A stretch of 50,168 nucleotides of DNA from positions 1 through 50,168 of the forward strand of contig CAMCXF010000023.1 of NCBI GenBank assembly GCA_945883235.1, in the 5' to 3' direction. Numbering within the stretch: the stretch's first letter is position 1; each line of letters starts with the position of its first letter. This DNA comes from Phenylobacterium deserti (GTDB lineage Bacteria; Pseudomonadota; Alphaproteobacteria; Caulobacterales; Caulobacteraceae). The notes below the pieces were generated by a model. It had not been told where the DNA came from. It saw only the letters and a list, made by a program, of their open reading frames with translations, and did not search any database. This document shows positions 8,860 to 17,718 of the stretch, piece by piece. The translations under genes were made by a program, and so were the position numbers.

Positions 8860-10521
8860 ATGGCACAAGCCGCCGCATACGGACAAGAAGACGAACACGG
8901 CAACCACACGCCGGGGTTCTTCACCCGCTGGTTCTATTCCACGAACCACAAGGACATTGGCACCCTCTACATCCTGTTCGCCATCATGGCGGGCCTCGTG
9001 GGCGGGGCCCTGTCCGGCCTGATCCGTTGGGAACTCTTTGAACCCGGGATTCAGGTGTTCCGGGAAGGCTCCTGGCTCGCAGCGACGGGCCTCGTTGAGC
9101 CGTCCAAGCATGGTTACAACGTGGTGGTCACCGGTCACGCCCTGATCATGATCTTCTTCATGGTCATGCCCGCCATGATCGGCGGGTTCGGCAACTGGTT
9201 CGTACCGCTGATGATCGGCGCGCCGGACATGGCCTTCCCGCGGATGAACAACATCTCGTTCTGGCTGCTGGTCGCCGCCTGGGTGATGCTGCTGGTCTCG
9301 ATGTTCGTCGACGGCGGCCCGGGCAGGGGCTTTGGCGGCGGCTGGACGCTCTATCCGCCGCTCTCGACGTCCGGCCACACCGGCCCGGCCATGGATTGCG
9401 CCATTCTCTCGGTCCACCTGGCCGGTGCCTCATCGATCCTCGGGGCCATCAACTTCATCACCACCATCTTCAACATGCGCGCGCCGGGCATGACGCTCCA
9501 CCGCATGCCGCTGTTCGTGTGGTCGATCCTGGTGACGGTGTTCCTGCTGCTGCTCTCGCTGCCCGTTCTGGCCGGTGCGATCACCATGCTGCTCACCGAC
9601 CGCAACTTTAACACCCACTTCTTCGACGCCGCCGGTGGTGGCGACCCGGTGATGTTCCAGCACCTGTTCTGGTTCTTCGGACACCCGGAAGTCTACATTC
9701 TGATCCTGCCGGCCTTCGGCATGATCAGCCACATCGTCTCCACCTTCTCGAAAAAGCCGGTGTTCGGCTATCTGGCCATGGCCTACGCCATGGTGGCCAT
9801 CGGTTTCATCGGCTTCGTCGTGTGGGCCCACCACATGTACACTGCGGGCATGGGCATCGAGCTGCGCGCCTATTTCGTGGCCGCTACCATGGTCATCGCG
9901 GTGCCCACGGGCGTGAAGGTGTTCTCCTGGATCGCCACCATGTGGGGCGGCTCCATCGACTTCAAGACGCCCATGCTGTGGGCGATCGGCTTCATATTCC
10001 TGTTCACCGTCGGCGGCGTGACGGGCGTGGTCCTGGCCAACGCCGGCATCGATTACAGCCTGCACGACACCTACTACGTCGTTGCCCACTTCCACTACGT
10101 GTTGAGCCTCGGTGCCGTGTTCGGGATCTTCGCCGGGTTCTACTACTGGTACGAGAAGATGTGGGGCGTGAAGTACAACGAGTTCCTGGGTGCGACGCAC
10201 TTCTGGATCACGTTCGTCGGCGTGAACCTGATCTTCTTCCCGCAGCACTTCCTGGGCCTTCAGGGGATGCCGCGCCGGTATGTCGATTACCCGACTGCCT
10301 TCGAGTACTGGAACCGGATTTCCACCTACGGCTACATGATCACGGCGTTCGGTGTTGTGGTGTTCCTGCTGGTGCTGCTGGAATCGGCGGTTCGTCGCCG
10401 CAAGGCAGAAGCCAATCCGTGGGGCGAGGGCGCTACGACGCTGGAGTGGACCCTGTCCTCCCCGCCGCCGTTCCACCAGTTCAACGAACTCCCGGTGATC
10501 AAACCCGACGCGCACCACTAA
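8860..10521 (+). CDS. ctaD: Cytochrome c oxidase subunit I
   Basis: A 553-residue haem-copper oxidase subunit I with the low-spin haem, haem a3 and CuB sites. The expected histidine motifs are present: [24 protein letters not shown] and [17 protein letters not shown], the last two carrying CuB and haem ligands. The glutamate in GHPEVYI supports an A-type oxidase with a D-channel. About 12 membrane helices. It sits between coxB and ctaB, but a 189-bp palindromic element begins five bases after its stop and separates it from ctaB. Confidence 0.98.
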   Translation: MAQAAAYGQEDEHGNHTPGFFTRWFYSTNHKDIGTLYILFAIMAGLVGGALSGLIRWELFEPGIQVFREGSWLAATGLVEPSKHGYNVVVTGHALIMIFFMVMPAMIGGFGNWFVPLMIGAPDMAFPRMNNISFWLLVAAWVMLLVSMFVDGGPGRGFGGGWTLYPPLSTSGHTGPAMDCAILSVHLAGASSILGAINFITTIFNMRAPGMTLHRMPLFVWSILVTVFLLLLSLPVLAGAITMLLTDRNFNTHFFDAAGGGDPVMFQHLFWFFGHPEVYILILPAFGMISHIVSTFSKKPVFGYLAMAYAMVAIGFIGFVVWAHHMYTAGMGIELRAYFVAATMVIAVPTGVKVFSWIATMWGGSIDFKTPMLWAIGFIFLFTVGGVTGVVLANAGIDYSLHDTYYVVAHFHYVLSLGAVFGIFAGFYYWYEKMWGVKYNEFLGATHFWITFVGVNLIFFPQHFLGLQGMPRRYVDYPTAFEYWNRISTYGYMITAFGVVVFLLVLLESAVRRRKAEANPWGEGATTLEWTLSSPPPFHQFNELPVIKPDAHH

Positions 10522-10525
10522 GACC

Positions 10526-10714
10526 CTTACCTCCCCCATCGCTTCGCGATGGCGGGAGGGGGGCCGCCCGCCGGAGAGCGGGTGGTGGAGGGGGCAAGCC
10601 CCATCCGCTGAGTGCCTGCAGGGCCGGTCCATCCACCGAGCTTGAGGCTCGCCCCCTCCACCACGCACTCTACCGGGCGCGGTCCCCCTCCCGCCGCGTC
10701 GCGGGGGAGGTAAG
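10526..10714. repeat. Intergenic palindromic element, family 2 (nested inverted repeat)
   Basis: A 189-bp inverted repeat. Its left end CTTACCTCCCCC is matched by GGGGGAGGTAAG at the right end. Inside, GGCGGGAGGGGG pairs with CCCCCTCCCGCC, and GTGGTGGAGGGGGC pairs with GCCCCCTCCACCAC. Between the outer blocks the left arm carries the hairpin ATCGCttcGCGAT and the right arm a GC-rich equivalent. It has no coding capacity and no transposase. It fills most of the ctaD-ctaB gap and could act as an RNA structure in the operon transcript. Its design resembles the elements at 12472, 17491 and 49659 although the sequence differs. Confidence 0.8.
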
Positions 10715-10746
10715 GCGCGCACCGTTCCCTCATTCAGAGTATACCC

Positions 10747-11715
10747 ATGGCCATGTCCGAGGCCCTTAGCCCCCCCAAAGCCGTCGCCCGCTGGCAGGAC
10801 TACCTCCAGCTCCTGAAACCCCGCGTCATGTCGCTGGTGGTTTTCACCGCCCTGACCGGGCTGGTCTGCGCGGGTCAGCCGATCCACCCGGTGTTGGGCG
10901 CCGTCGCCATCCTGTGCATTGCGGTCGGCGCCGGCGCGTCGGCCTCGCTCAATATGTGGTACGACGCCGACATTGACGCCAAGATGCGCCGCACGCGCGG
11001 TCGCCCTGTGCCGTCCGGCAAGGTGCAGGGCGCCGAGGCCCTGACGCTGGGCGTGGTGCTGTCCCTGTTCTCGGTGATGCTCATGGGCATGGCGCTCAAC
11101 TGGTTCGCCGCCGGTCTGCTGGCCTTCACCATCGTCTTCTACGCCGTGGTCTACACCATGTGGCTGAAGCGCTGGACAGCGCAGAACATCGTCATCGGCG
11201 GTCTGGCCGGTGCCTTGCCGCCGGTGATCGGCTGGGCGGCGGTGACCGGAACAGCACCCGCCAACGCCTGGCTGCTGTGCGCCATCATCTTCATGTGGAC
11301 CCCGCCGCACTTCTGGGCCCTGTCACTCTACACGTCTGAGGACTACGCCAAGGCCGGCGTGCCGATGATGCCTGTGGTCAAGGGCGCGGCCTCCACCCGC
11401 AAACAGATCCTGATTTACAGCCTGCTGCTGATCCCGGTCTGCATCGCGCCGGCCTTCACCGGTCTTGGCGGACTAGCTTATCTGGCGGTCTCCGGCCTGG
11501 GGGGGCTGGTGTTCCTGCTGCTGGCATGGCGGCTGTTCCTCAGCCAGGCTGGCGACGCCGCCGACCCGCGCAACGATGACGGCCTTTATGATGTCCGCGC
11601 GGGAGCCCGGGATGCGCGCAATCTTTTCGCCTTCTCGATCTTGTACCTGTCCCTGCTGTTCGCCACCTTGCTGGTGGAGCACCTGATGGGGCTCCAGCCC
11701 CTGGAGCTGTTTTGA
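10747..11715 (+). CDS. ctaB: Protoheme IX farnesyltransferase (haem O synthase)
   Basis: A 322-residue UbiA-type prenyltransferase that adds a farnesyl chain to haem B to make haem O, the precursor of the haem A used by subunit I. The prenyl-diphosphate site NMWYDADIDAKMRRTRGRP holds the aspartates that bind magnesium. The later motif MWTPPHFWALSL is also typical. Some eight or nine membrane helices are predicted. It begins with the ATG at 10747. Its stop (11713-11715) overlaps the ATG of the next small gene, showing translational coupling. Confidence 0.96.
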   Translation: MAMSEALSPPKAVARWQDYLQLLKPRVMSLVVFTALTGLVCAGQPIHPVLGAVAILCIAVGAGASASLNMWYDADIDAKMRRTRGRPVPSGKVQGAEALTLGVVLSLFSVMLMGMALNWFAAGLLAFTIVFYAVVYTMWLKRWTAQNIVIGGLAGALPPVIGWAAVTGTAPANAWLLCAIIFMWTPPHFWALSLYTSEDYAKAGVPMMPVVKGAASTRKQILIYSLLLIPVCIAPAFTGLGGLAYLAVSGLGGLVFLLLAWRLFLSQAGDAADPRNDDGLYDVRAGARDARNLFAFSILYLSLLFATLLVEHLMGLQPLELF

Positions 11716-11867
11716 TGAGCGACCCTGCCCGCGAGGATGCCACCGCCTTGAAGGCCCGCCGCGGCCGCAACATCGCCATCGCGCTGGGGCTCGTGGTGTT
11801 CGTGATCCTCGTCTACGTCGTCACCGTCATCAAAATGGGTGCCAATGTCCTCGAACGCGCAATCTGA
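11715..11867 (+). CDS. Small CoxF-like membrane protein of the cox operon
   Basis: A 50-residue gene that starts inside the ctaB stop codon (TGATG) and ends inside ctaG. It encodes a charged N-terminus with ARRGRN, one membrane helix (IAIALGLVVFVILVYVVTVI) and the short tail KMGANVLERAI. Single-helix proteins of this kind, often called CoxF, lie between ctaB and ctaG in many alphaproteobacterial cox operons. They are thought to be accessory or assembly components, but the function is not firmly known. The double overlap with its neighbours supports real, coupled translation. Confidence 0.8.
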   Translation: MSDPAREDATALKARRGRNIAIALGLVVFVILVYVVTVIKMGANVLERAI

Positions 11868-12465
11868 CCCCAACCGCCCGGATTCGGGCCGTCCCGATCC
11901 AGCCCGGCGACGTAACGTCCGCGTGGCGGTCGTGTGTGGGTCGCTGTTTTTCGGCATGATCGGCGCGGCCTATGCCTCCGTGCCGCTCTACAAGGCGTTC
12001 TGTCAGCTGACCGGGTTTGACGGCACGGTGCGGCGGGCAGAGGTCGCGCCGGACACCGTACTGGCCAAGACGCTGACAGTCCGCTTCGACGCCAATGTCC
12101 GCGACCTGCCGGTGACGTTCACCACCGAACAGACGTCCCAGACGGTCAAGATTGGCGAGACCAAACTGGCCTTCTTCAAGGTCACCAACAATTCGAACAA
12201 ACCCGTCATGGCCCGCGCCATTTACAACGTCGTCCCCGAACAGGCCGGCCCGCATTTCCAGAAGCTTCAGTGCTTCTGCTTCGAAGACCAGGTCATTGCC
12301 GCGGGCGCGACCATCGAGATGCCGGTGCTCTATTTCATCGATCCCAAGTACGCTGACGACCCCAACACCAAGGGCAAGCCCGAGGTGACGCTCAGCTACA
12401 CCTTCTTCCCCTCGACTACCGCCACGGCCCAGGTCGTAGCCTCAAAGGCTGACAAGAAGGGCTGA
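11845..12465 (+). CDS. ctaG: Cytochrome c oxidase copper-assembly protein CtaG (Cox11)
   Basis: About 206 residues. One N-terminal membrane helix (VAVVCGSLFFGMIGAAYASV) anchors a periplasmic copper-binding domain. The copper motif CFCFEDQ, containing CxCFE, is intact, as is VPLYKAFCQLTGF after the helix. Cox11 delivers CuB to subunit I. The ATG at 11845 overlaps the upstream CoxF-like gene by 23 bases; an in-frame GTG six bases earlier is an alternative. A 210-bp palindrome begins six bases after the stop. Confidence 0.95.
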   Translation: MSSNAQSDPNRPDSGRPDPARRRNVRVAVVCGSLFFGMIGAAYASVPLYKAFCQLTGFDGTVRRAEVAPDTVLAKTLTVRFDANVRDLPVTFTTEQTSQTVKIGETKLAFFKVTNNSNKPVMARAIYNVVPEQAGPHFQKLQCFCFEDQVIAAGATIEMPVLYFIDPKYADDPNTKGKPEVTLSYTFFPSTTATAQVVASKADKKG

Positions 12466-12471
12466 TTAATT

Positions 12472-12681
12472 CCTTCGCCCCTTGTGGGAGAAGGTGGCAG
12501 GCGAAGCCTGACGGATGAGGGGTCGCCCAGAGGCTGGATCTTGTCTTCTGTGGTCTGCGGCTCGACGAATTACCAATGGAAATCGCCTGTACGCCGGCCC
12601 TGAACATGCGCACCGGCGGCTCAGCGCGACCCCTCATCCGAGCCGCTCACGCGGCCCACCTTCTCCCACAAGGGGCGAAGG
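12472..12681. repeat. Intergenic palindromic element, family 1, copy A
   Basis: A 210-bp nested inverted repeat between ctaG and ctaE. The outer 26-base arms (12472-12497 and 12656-12681) are perfect complements; the left one begins CCTTCGCCCCTTGTGGGAGA. Inner 15-base arms, CGGATGAGGGGTCGC (12512-12526) and its complement (12626-12640), are also perfect. Between outer and inner blocks the left arm carries the hairpin CAGGCgaaGCCTG and the right arm GCCGCtcacGCGGC. The roughly 100-base centre is not repeated. There is no open reading frame of note. The remaining 132 bases up to ctaE hold its ribosome binding site (ACGAGGGGA). Confidence 0.88.
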
Positions 12682-12813
12682 ACACGATGCAGTCGGCTGA
12701 TCCTTAGCCTTTCCCCCTTGGCGAACCCTTCGGCGCGGGGCTATAGCGTGGCGCAAGTTTGGGTGCGCGACTCTGTTGGCGTGTCCGCGACTCTACGAGG
12801 GGAATTCACCGCA

Positions 12814-13683
12814 ATGGCCGCAGGCGTGAAGCACGACTACCACCTGGTTGATCCGAGCCCGTATCCGCTGGTCGGTTCGATCGCCGCCACGATCATGGCG
12901 CTGGGCGGCGTGGCCTGGATGAAGGGCATCTTCGGCTTGCCGGAAGGCACGTCCTGGCTGTTCTTCGCAGGGCTCGCCGGCGTGCTCTACACCATGGCCG
13001 CCTGGTGGACCGAGGTGGTCAAGGAAGCCAACCGCGGCGATCACACGCCCGTCGTCTCCATCGGTCTTCGCTACGGCATGGTGTTGTTCATTGCCTCGGA
13101 AGTGATGTTCTTCGTGGCCTGGTTCTGGATCTTTTTCGAGGCCGCGCTTTTTCACGGCAACCGCACCTTGGGCTCCATTGAAGAGGTCCAGGCCGCCTGG
13201 GCCACCTTCCCGCCCAAGGGCATCGAGAGCGTTCCGGCCTTCGAGCTGCCACTGGTCAATACCCTGACCCTGCTGCTGTCAGGCACGACGGTGACCTGGG
13301 CGCACCACGCCCTGCAGGTCGGTGACCGCAAGAGCGCCAAGCTGGGCCTGATCCTGACGGTGATCCTGGGCGCGCTGTTCACCGCAATCCAGGTTTACGA
13401 GTACGCCCATATCCTCGATCACAAGTACTTCTTCGGCGGTGAGGGTCAGGAGAATTCGGGCCTCTATGGTTCGTCGTTCTTCATGGCCACGGGTTTCCAC
13501 GGCTTCCACGTGCTGATCGGCACCATCTTCCTGGCCGTCTGCCTGTTCCGCCTGATGGGCAAGGGCTTCACGGCCAAGCAACATTTCGGCTTCGAAGCCG
13601 CCGCCTGGTACTGGCACTTCGTCGACGTGGTCTGGCTCTTCCTGTTCGCCTTTATCTACGTGATCTTCGGAGCGGCCCACTAG
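12814..13683 (+). CDS. ctaE: Cytochrome c oxidase subunit III
   Basis: A 289-residue integral membrane subunit III, which stabilises the oxidase core and its proton uptake. Family motifs include KHDYHLVDPSPYPL at the start, EVMFFVAWFWIFFEAALF in the middle, and FGFEAAAWYWHFVDVVWLFLF at the end. I set the start at the ATG at 12814, eleven bases after ACGAGGGGA; in-frame upstream codons lack family similarity. It is separated from ctaG by palindromic copy A, so it may rely on read-through or its own promoter. Confidence 0.96.
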   Translation: MAAGVKHDYHLVDPSPYPLVGSIAATIMALGGVAWMKGIFGLPEGTSWLFFAGLAGVLYTMAAWWTEVVKEANRGDHTPVVSIGLRYGMVLFIASEVMFFVAWFWIFFEAALFHGNRTLGSIEEVQAAWATFPPKGIESVPAFELPLVNTLTLLLSGTTVTWAHHALQVGDRKSAKLGLILTVILGALFTAIQVYEYAHILDHKYFFGGEGQENSGLYGSSFFMATGFHGFHVLIGTIFLAVCLFRLMGKGFTAKQHFGFEAAAWYWHFVDVVWLFLFAFIYVIFGAAH

Positions 13684-13690
13684 CGGTGCG

Positions 13691-14050
13691 ATGAGCAAAC
13701 CCAATCCGCTGCTGGCGGGGCTTGCGGGCCGCTGTCCCAATTGTGGTGAAGGGTTTCTCTTCGAAGGATTCCTGAAGGTCACGCCGGCGTGCGAGGCCTG
13801 CGGGGCCGACTTCGCCAAAGCGGATTCGGGTGACGGTCCCGCGGTGTTTGTGATCCTGATCGCCGGATTCATCGTGGCCTTTGCGGCCCTGTTCACCGAG
13901 TTCAGCTTCCGCCCGCCGATCTGGCTGCACCTGATCCTTTGGCTACCGGCCACCCTGATCCTGTCGCTGGGCCTGATGCGACCTTTCAAGGGCGTTATGC
14001 TGGCGGCCCAGTTCATGAACAAGGCGTCCGAAGCCCGCCATGACGACTGA
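13691..14050 (+). CDS. DUF983 family protein
   Basis: A 119-residue protein with an N-terminal zinc-ribbon-like pair, RCPNCGEG and CEACGADF, followed by two membrane helices (VFVILIAGFIVAFAALF and a second near residues 75-95). DUF983 proteins are widespread beside cox genes in alphaproteobacteria. Their role is unproven; the cysteine pairs and location suggest help with oxidase assembly. The gene starts seven bases after ctaE and overlaps the start of surf1 by 11 bases, so it is part of the operon. Confidence 0.88.
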   Translation: MSKPNPLLAGLAGRCPNCGEGFLFEGFLKVTPACEACGADFAKADSGDGPAVFVILIAGFIVAFAALFTEFSFRPPIWLHLILWLPATLILSLGLMRPFKGVMLAAQFMNKASEARHDD

Positions 14051-14771
14051 CCCAAAACGACTTGGCGGGAGGTTCCCGGTAGGCCTCACGGTCGCCGTCG
14101 CCGTCGCATTCGCCATCCTTGTTGGGCTCGGGACGTGGCAACTCCAGCGCTTGGCCTGGAAGCAGAACGTACTGGCCCGCATCGAGGCCTTGCAGGCCGC
14201 GCCCGCCCAACCGCTCGCGCCTGTCCTGGCACAGGTCGCCAAGGGTGCCGACGCCGACTTCACCCGCGTCCGGGCCATCTGTCCCGGATTGGCCAAGGCC
14301 TCGTCCGTTGAGCTCTACACACTCCGTGATGGCCAGGCCGGCGTGCGCCTGATGTCGGCCTGCCGGATTGATGACGGAGCCTATGGAAGCGTCCTGGTGG
14401 ACCGTGGCTACGTGGCCGATACCGTGTCGGCCCGCCCACCCGTCGATCCCGCCGACACCGCGCCCGTGGAGCTGGTCGGCGTACTGCGCCAACCCGAGCC
14501 CGGCAACACCTTTTCCCCGCCCAATACAGCGCAGCGCTGGTACACCCGCGACGTGGCCGGCATGGCTGCCGTATTGAAAGCTGCGCGACCCGCACCTCTG
14601 GTAATCATGGCCGAGACGGCGACCAATCCTGATTGGAAGGGGCTGATCCCGGCACCCATCCCGGCCGACATCGCAAACCGGCATCTGGAATATGCGCTCA
14701 CCTGGTACGGTCTTGCCGCTGCCTTGCTCGGCGTCTATGCCGCCATGCTGTTTCGCAGGCGAGCTTCCTGA
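14040..14771 (+). CDS. surf1: SURF1-family cytochrome oxidase assembly factor
   Basis: A 243-residue SURF1 protein. An N-terminal helix ends in the family signature LGTWQLQRLAWKQ; a large periplasmic domain follows, and a second membrane helix lies near the C-terminus (WYGLAAALLGVYAAMLF). Bacterial Surf1 binds haem A and helps place it in subunit I. The central region of this copy (about residues 75-145) is rather divergent. Its ATG overlaps the DUF983 gene, and its stop overlaps the thrC start (TGATG), so surf1 and thrC are probably translationally coupled. Confidence 0.93.
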   Translation: MTTDPKRLGGRFPVGLTVAVAVAFAILVGLGTWQLQRLAWKQNVLARIEALQAAPAQPLAPVLAQVAKGADADFTRVRAICPGLAKASSVELYTLRDGQAGVRLMSACRIDDGAYGSVLVDRGYVADTVSARPPVDPADTAPVELVGVLRQPEPGNTFSPPNTAQRWYTRDVAGMAAVLKAARPAPLVIMAETATNPDWKGLIPAPIPADIANRHLEYALTWYGLAAALLGVYAAMLFRRRAS

Positions 14772-16159
14772 TGCGCTATATTTCGACCCGTGGGGAATCC
14801 TCGGCGGTGGGGTTCACCGACGCGGTGCTGGGCGGCCTGGCCCCCGACGGCGGCCTCTATGTCCCCGAGACCTGGCCCACCCTCAGCCGGGAACGGATTG
14901 CGGCGTTCGCCTCCATGTCCTACGCCGAGGTCGCCGCCGAGGTACTGGGTGCCTTTGCCGGTGACGAAATTTCGTCCGCCGACATGCTGGCCATGTGCGA
15001 GGAAGCCTACGCCACCTTCAGCCACAGGGCCGTGGTGCCGATGGTCCAGATCGGGCCGCAGACCTTCATCGCCGAACTGTTCCATGGCCCCAGCCTCGCC
15101 TTCAAGGACGTGGCGATGCAGATCCTGGCCCGTCTCTACGACCACTTCCTGGGCCAGCAGGGCCGCAAACAGGTGATCCTGTGCGCCACCTCCGGCGACA
15201 CCGGCGGGGCAGCAGTCGAGGCTTTTCGCGGTGCCAAAAATGTCCGCGTCGTGGTGATGTTCCCCGAAGGACGGATCTCCGAGGTCCAGCGACGCTTCAT
15301 GACCACCGCGGTCGAGGACAACATCGCCTGCGTCGCCGTCAGCGGCACCTTCGATGACTGCCAGACCATCCTGAAGGACGCCTTTCAGGACAAGGTCCTG
15401 CGCCAGGCCGTCGATCTGGCCGCCGTCAACTCAATCAACTTCGCCAGGATCGCCGCCCAGTCGGTCTACTATTTCACCACCGCCGCCGCGCTGGGTGCCC
15501 CGGCCCGCGCCGTAAATTTCGTGGTGCCGTCGGGTAATTTCGGCGACGCCTTTGCCGGCTACGTCGCCACGCGCCTGGGGTTGCCGGTCCCGCAGATCGT
15601 GGTGGCGACCAATTCCAACGATATCCTGGCCCGCGCCTTCTCGACCGGTCGCTACACGCGCGGCGGCGTACTGCCGACCTTCTCGCCGGCCATGGACATC
15701 CAGTCGGCCTCCAACTTCGAGCGGCTCTACTTTGAGGCCGTCCAGCGTGAGCCGGTCGAAACTGCCCGCGCCTTCGAGGCGTTCCGAACCTCGGGCGTGA
15801 TCGACATCCCCCCCGGCGCGTTGACCTACATGCAGGCCCGCTTCACCGGCGTCGCCATCGGCGAGGACGAGACCCTGAAAACCATCGTGTCCACCCTCAA
15901 CGAGACCGGCGAACTCATCGACCCTCATACCGCCGTCGCTGTGGCGGCCTTGCGCCACGTGATCCTCGATGGCCCGACCGTAGTGATGTCGACGGCCCAC
16001 CCCGCCAAGTTCCCCGAAGACGTCGCCAAGGCCTCCGGCGTGCAACCGACCCTGCCGCGCGGTGTCGCCAACCTCTCCGGCCGCGCCGAACGCTTTGACC
16101 GCCTGCCCGGCGACGGGGACACCATCAAGGCCTACGTCCGCGCCTTTGCAGAAGGCTGA
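14771..16159 (+). CDS. thrC: Threonine synthase
   Basis: A 462-residue PLP enzyme converting O-phosphohomoserine to threonine. The N-terminus MRYISTRGE is typical of the long class of threonine synthases. The PLP lysine lies in GPSLAFKDVAMQ, and the phosphate-binding loop is in CATSGDTGGAAVEAFRG. The ATG overlaps the surf1 stop. The homoserine kinase thrB lies 12 kb further on, not in the same operon. The downstream M16 protease begins four bases after the thrC stop if a TTG start is used. Confidence 0.97.
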   Translation: MRYISTRGESSAVGFTDAVLGGLAPDGGLYVPETWPTLSRERIAAFASMSYAEVAAEVLGAFAGDEISSADMLAMCEEAYATFSHRAVVPMVQIGPQTFIAELFHGPSLAFKDVAMQILARLYDHFLGQQGRKQVILCATSGDTGGAAVEAFRGAKNVRVVVMFPEGRISEVQRRFMTTAVEDNIACVAVSGTFDDCQTILKDAFQDKVLRQAVDLAAVNSINFARIAAQSVYYFTTAAALGAPARAVNFVVPSGNFGDAFAGYVATRLGLPVPQIVVATNSNDILARAFSTGRYTRGGVLPTFSPAMDIQSASNFERLYFEAVQREPVETARAFEAFRTSGVIDIPPGALTYMQARFTGVAIGEDETLKTIVSTLNETGELIDPHTAVAVAALRHVILDGPTVVMSTAHPAKFPEDVAKASGVQPTLPRGVANLSGRAERFDRLPGDGDTIKAYVRAFAEG

Positions 16160-16163
16160 GCGA

Positions 16164-17426
16164 TTGGCTCCCAGGGTTCATACGCTGTCCAACGGTGTCC
16201 GCCTGATCTGCGACCCCTTGCCGGGTTGGCAGACCGTGGCCCTGTCGGTCGTCGCGGGCCGTGGGGCGCGGTTCGAGGATCGCGCGCGCTCCGGCTGGTC
16301 GCACCTGCTGGAACACATGGTCTTCAAGGGCGCCGGCGGCCGCTCATCGCGCGAAATCGTCGAGGTGATCGAGGCTGAGGGTGGCAACATCAACGCGGCC
16401 ACCGGCTATGAGCGCACCAGTTTCCAGATACGCGCATTGAAGGCCGGCCTCGACCTCGGGTCCGCCGTGCTCAGCGACCTGGTGCTGCACCCGATCATGG
16501 ACGCTGGCGACCTCGAACGCGAAAAACAGGTGGTCGGCCAGGAGATCGCCGAAGCCGCCGACACGCCGGACGATCTGGTGTTCGAACTGGCGCAACAGAC
16601 CGCGTTTGCGGGCCAGCCGCTGGGTCGGCCGATCCTCGGCACGCCAAAATCCATCGGCGCGGCGACACCTGAGACCCTGGGTGCCTGGCGCTCTGCGCTC
16701 TACGCCCCGGAGACCCTGGTGATCAGCGCCGCCGGTGCCGTCGATGAAGACGAACTGCTGCGCATGGCCGAACGCGACTTTGGCGCGGCAAAGGGCACCG
16801 GTATACCTGCCGCCGATCCCGCGACCTTCACGCCGGGCACGAAAAAGCTCTCCCGCAAGCTGGAACAGGCCAATCTGGTGCTGTTGCTGCCGGCAGTGGG
16901 TGTCCACGATCACGACTATTTCGCGCTACGCCTGCTGGCCGAGATCCTGGGCGGCGGCATGGCGTCCAGACTATTCCAGGAGGCCCGCGAGGTGCGCGGG
17001 CTTGCCTATGCCATCGACGCCTATTCCGAAACCTATGCCGACACCGGCATTCTGGGCGTGTTCGCAGGATGTGACGCCAAAAATGCGGTCGAACTGGCGC
17101 AGGTCACCGCAGGCGAAATCCAGGCCCTGACCAAGCCCGTCCCCCACGTCGAACTGGCCCGCGCCAAGGCCCAGCTCAAGGGTTCGATGTTCATGGGCCG
17201 CGAATCGGCGCTGGCCCGGTCCGAACAGGCGGCAGGCCAGGTGCTGCTGTTCGGCCGCGCGCTGGCCCCCGAGGCCATCGCCGAAGAGATCGACGCCGTG
17301 TCGCCCGACCAGCTCGCCGCCCTGACCGCCCGTATCCTGGCCCACCAAAAAGTCGCCGTTGCCATCCTCGGCCCCAAGGCCGCCATGAGTGCCGCGGACG
17401 AATTCGAGCGGGCTCTGTTCGGTTAA
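16164..17426 (+). CDS. M16-family zinc protease (mitochondrial processing peptidase-like)
   Basis: About 420 residues, a single M16B half of the type related to the mitochondrial processing peptidase beta subunit. The inverted zinc motif HLLEH lies in SGWSHLLEHMVFKG, and the third ligand is supplied by the downstream segment EVIEAEGGNINAATGYERTSF. The C-terminal domain has the glycine-rich loop EILGGGMASRLFQEARE. Cytoplasmic; no signal peptide. No ATG fits: I propose the TTG at 16164, eight bases after an AGAAGG site inside the end of thrC. Earlier in-frame codons lie within thrC and do not match the family. Confidence 0.92.
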   Translation: MAPRVHTLSNGVRLICDPLPGWQTVALSVVAGRGARFEDRARSGWSHLLEHMVFKGAGGRSSREIVEVIEAEGGNINAATGYERTSFQIRALKAGLDLGSAVLSDLVLHPIMDAGDLEREKQVVGQEIAEAADTPDDLVFELAQQTAFAGQPLGRPILGTPKSIGAATPETLGAWRSALYAPETLVISAAGAVDEDELLRMAERDFGAAKGTGIPAADPATFTPGTKKLSRKLEQANLVLLLPAVGVHDHDYFALRLLAEILGGGMASRLFQEAREVRGLAYAIDAYSETYADTGILGVFAGCDAKNAVELAQVTAGEIQALTKPVPHVELARAKAQLKGSMFMGRESALARSEQAAGQVLLFGRALAPEAIAEEIDAVSPDQLAALTARILAHQKVAVAILGPKAAMSAADEFERALFG

Positions 17427-17490
17427 GCGCCTCATTCCCAGGACTTCGCGCGTGCGCAATTCATAGGTCGCCAGTGAAAGCCACGCTCTT

Positions 17491-17646
17491 CCTTCGCCCC
17501 TTGTGGGAGAAGGTGGGCCGCGTGAGCGGCTCGGATGAGGGGTCGATAATCCTCACCGGCAAGTCCCGGAAATCACTCAGGACAGGGCGGCGGGACCCCT
17601 CACCCGTCAGCCTTCGGCTGCCGCATTCTCCCGCAAGGGGCGAAGG
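17491..17646. repeat. Intergenic palindromic element, family 1, copy B
   Basis: A 156-bp relative of copy A in the 338-base gap between the M16 protease and GNAT genes. The left end again begins CCTTCGCCCCTTGTGGGAGA; the right end reads TCTCCCGCAAGGGGCGAAGG. Inner blocks are GGATGAGGGGTC and GACCCCTCACCC. The left arm hairpin is GCCGCgtgaGCGGC (17517-17530) and the right arm hairpin CAGCCttcGGCTG (17608-17620). The left hairpin of B is the exact reverse complement of the right hairpin of A. The centre is shorter than in A and unrelated. Confidence 0.85.
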
Positions 17647-17718
17647 ACGCGAAACGCGTTCACTGACACTGAGTGATCCTCTTGGTACCTTCTCGCTGCA
17701 GGAAAAGCATTCACCCCA

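Noticed and set aside
9430..11310. A 626-codon open frame antisense to ctaD and ctaB
   Set aside because: It is the mirror of a GC-rich coding strand. Its translation is His/Gly/Arg/Gln-rich without any domain, and it covers two well-identified genes and a palindrome.
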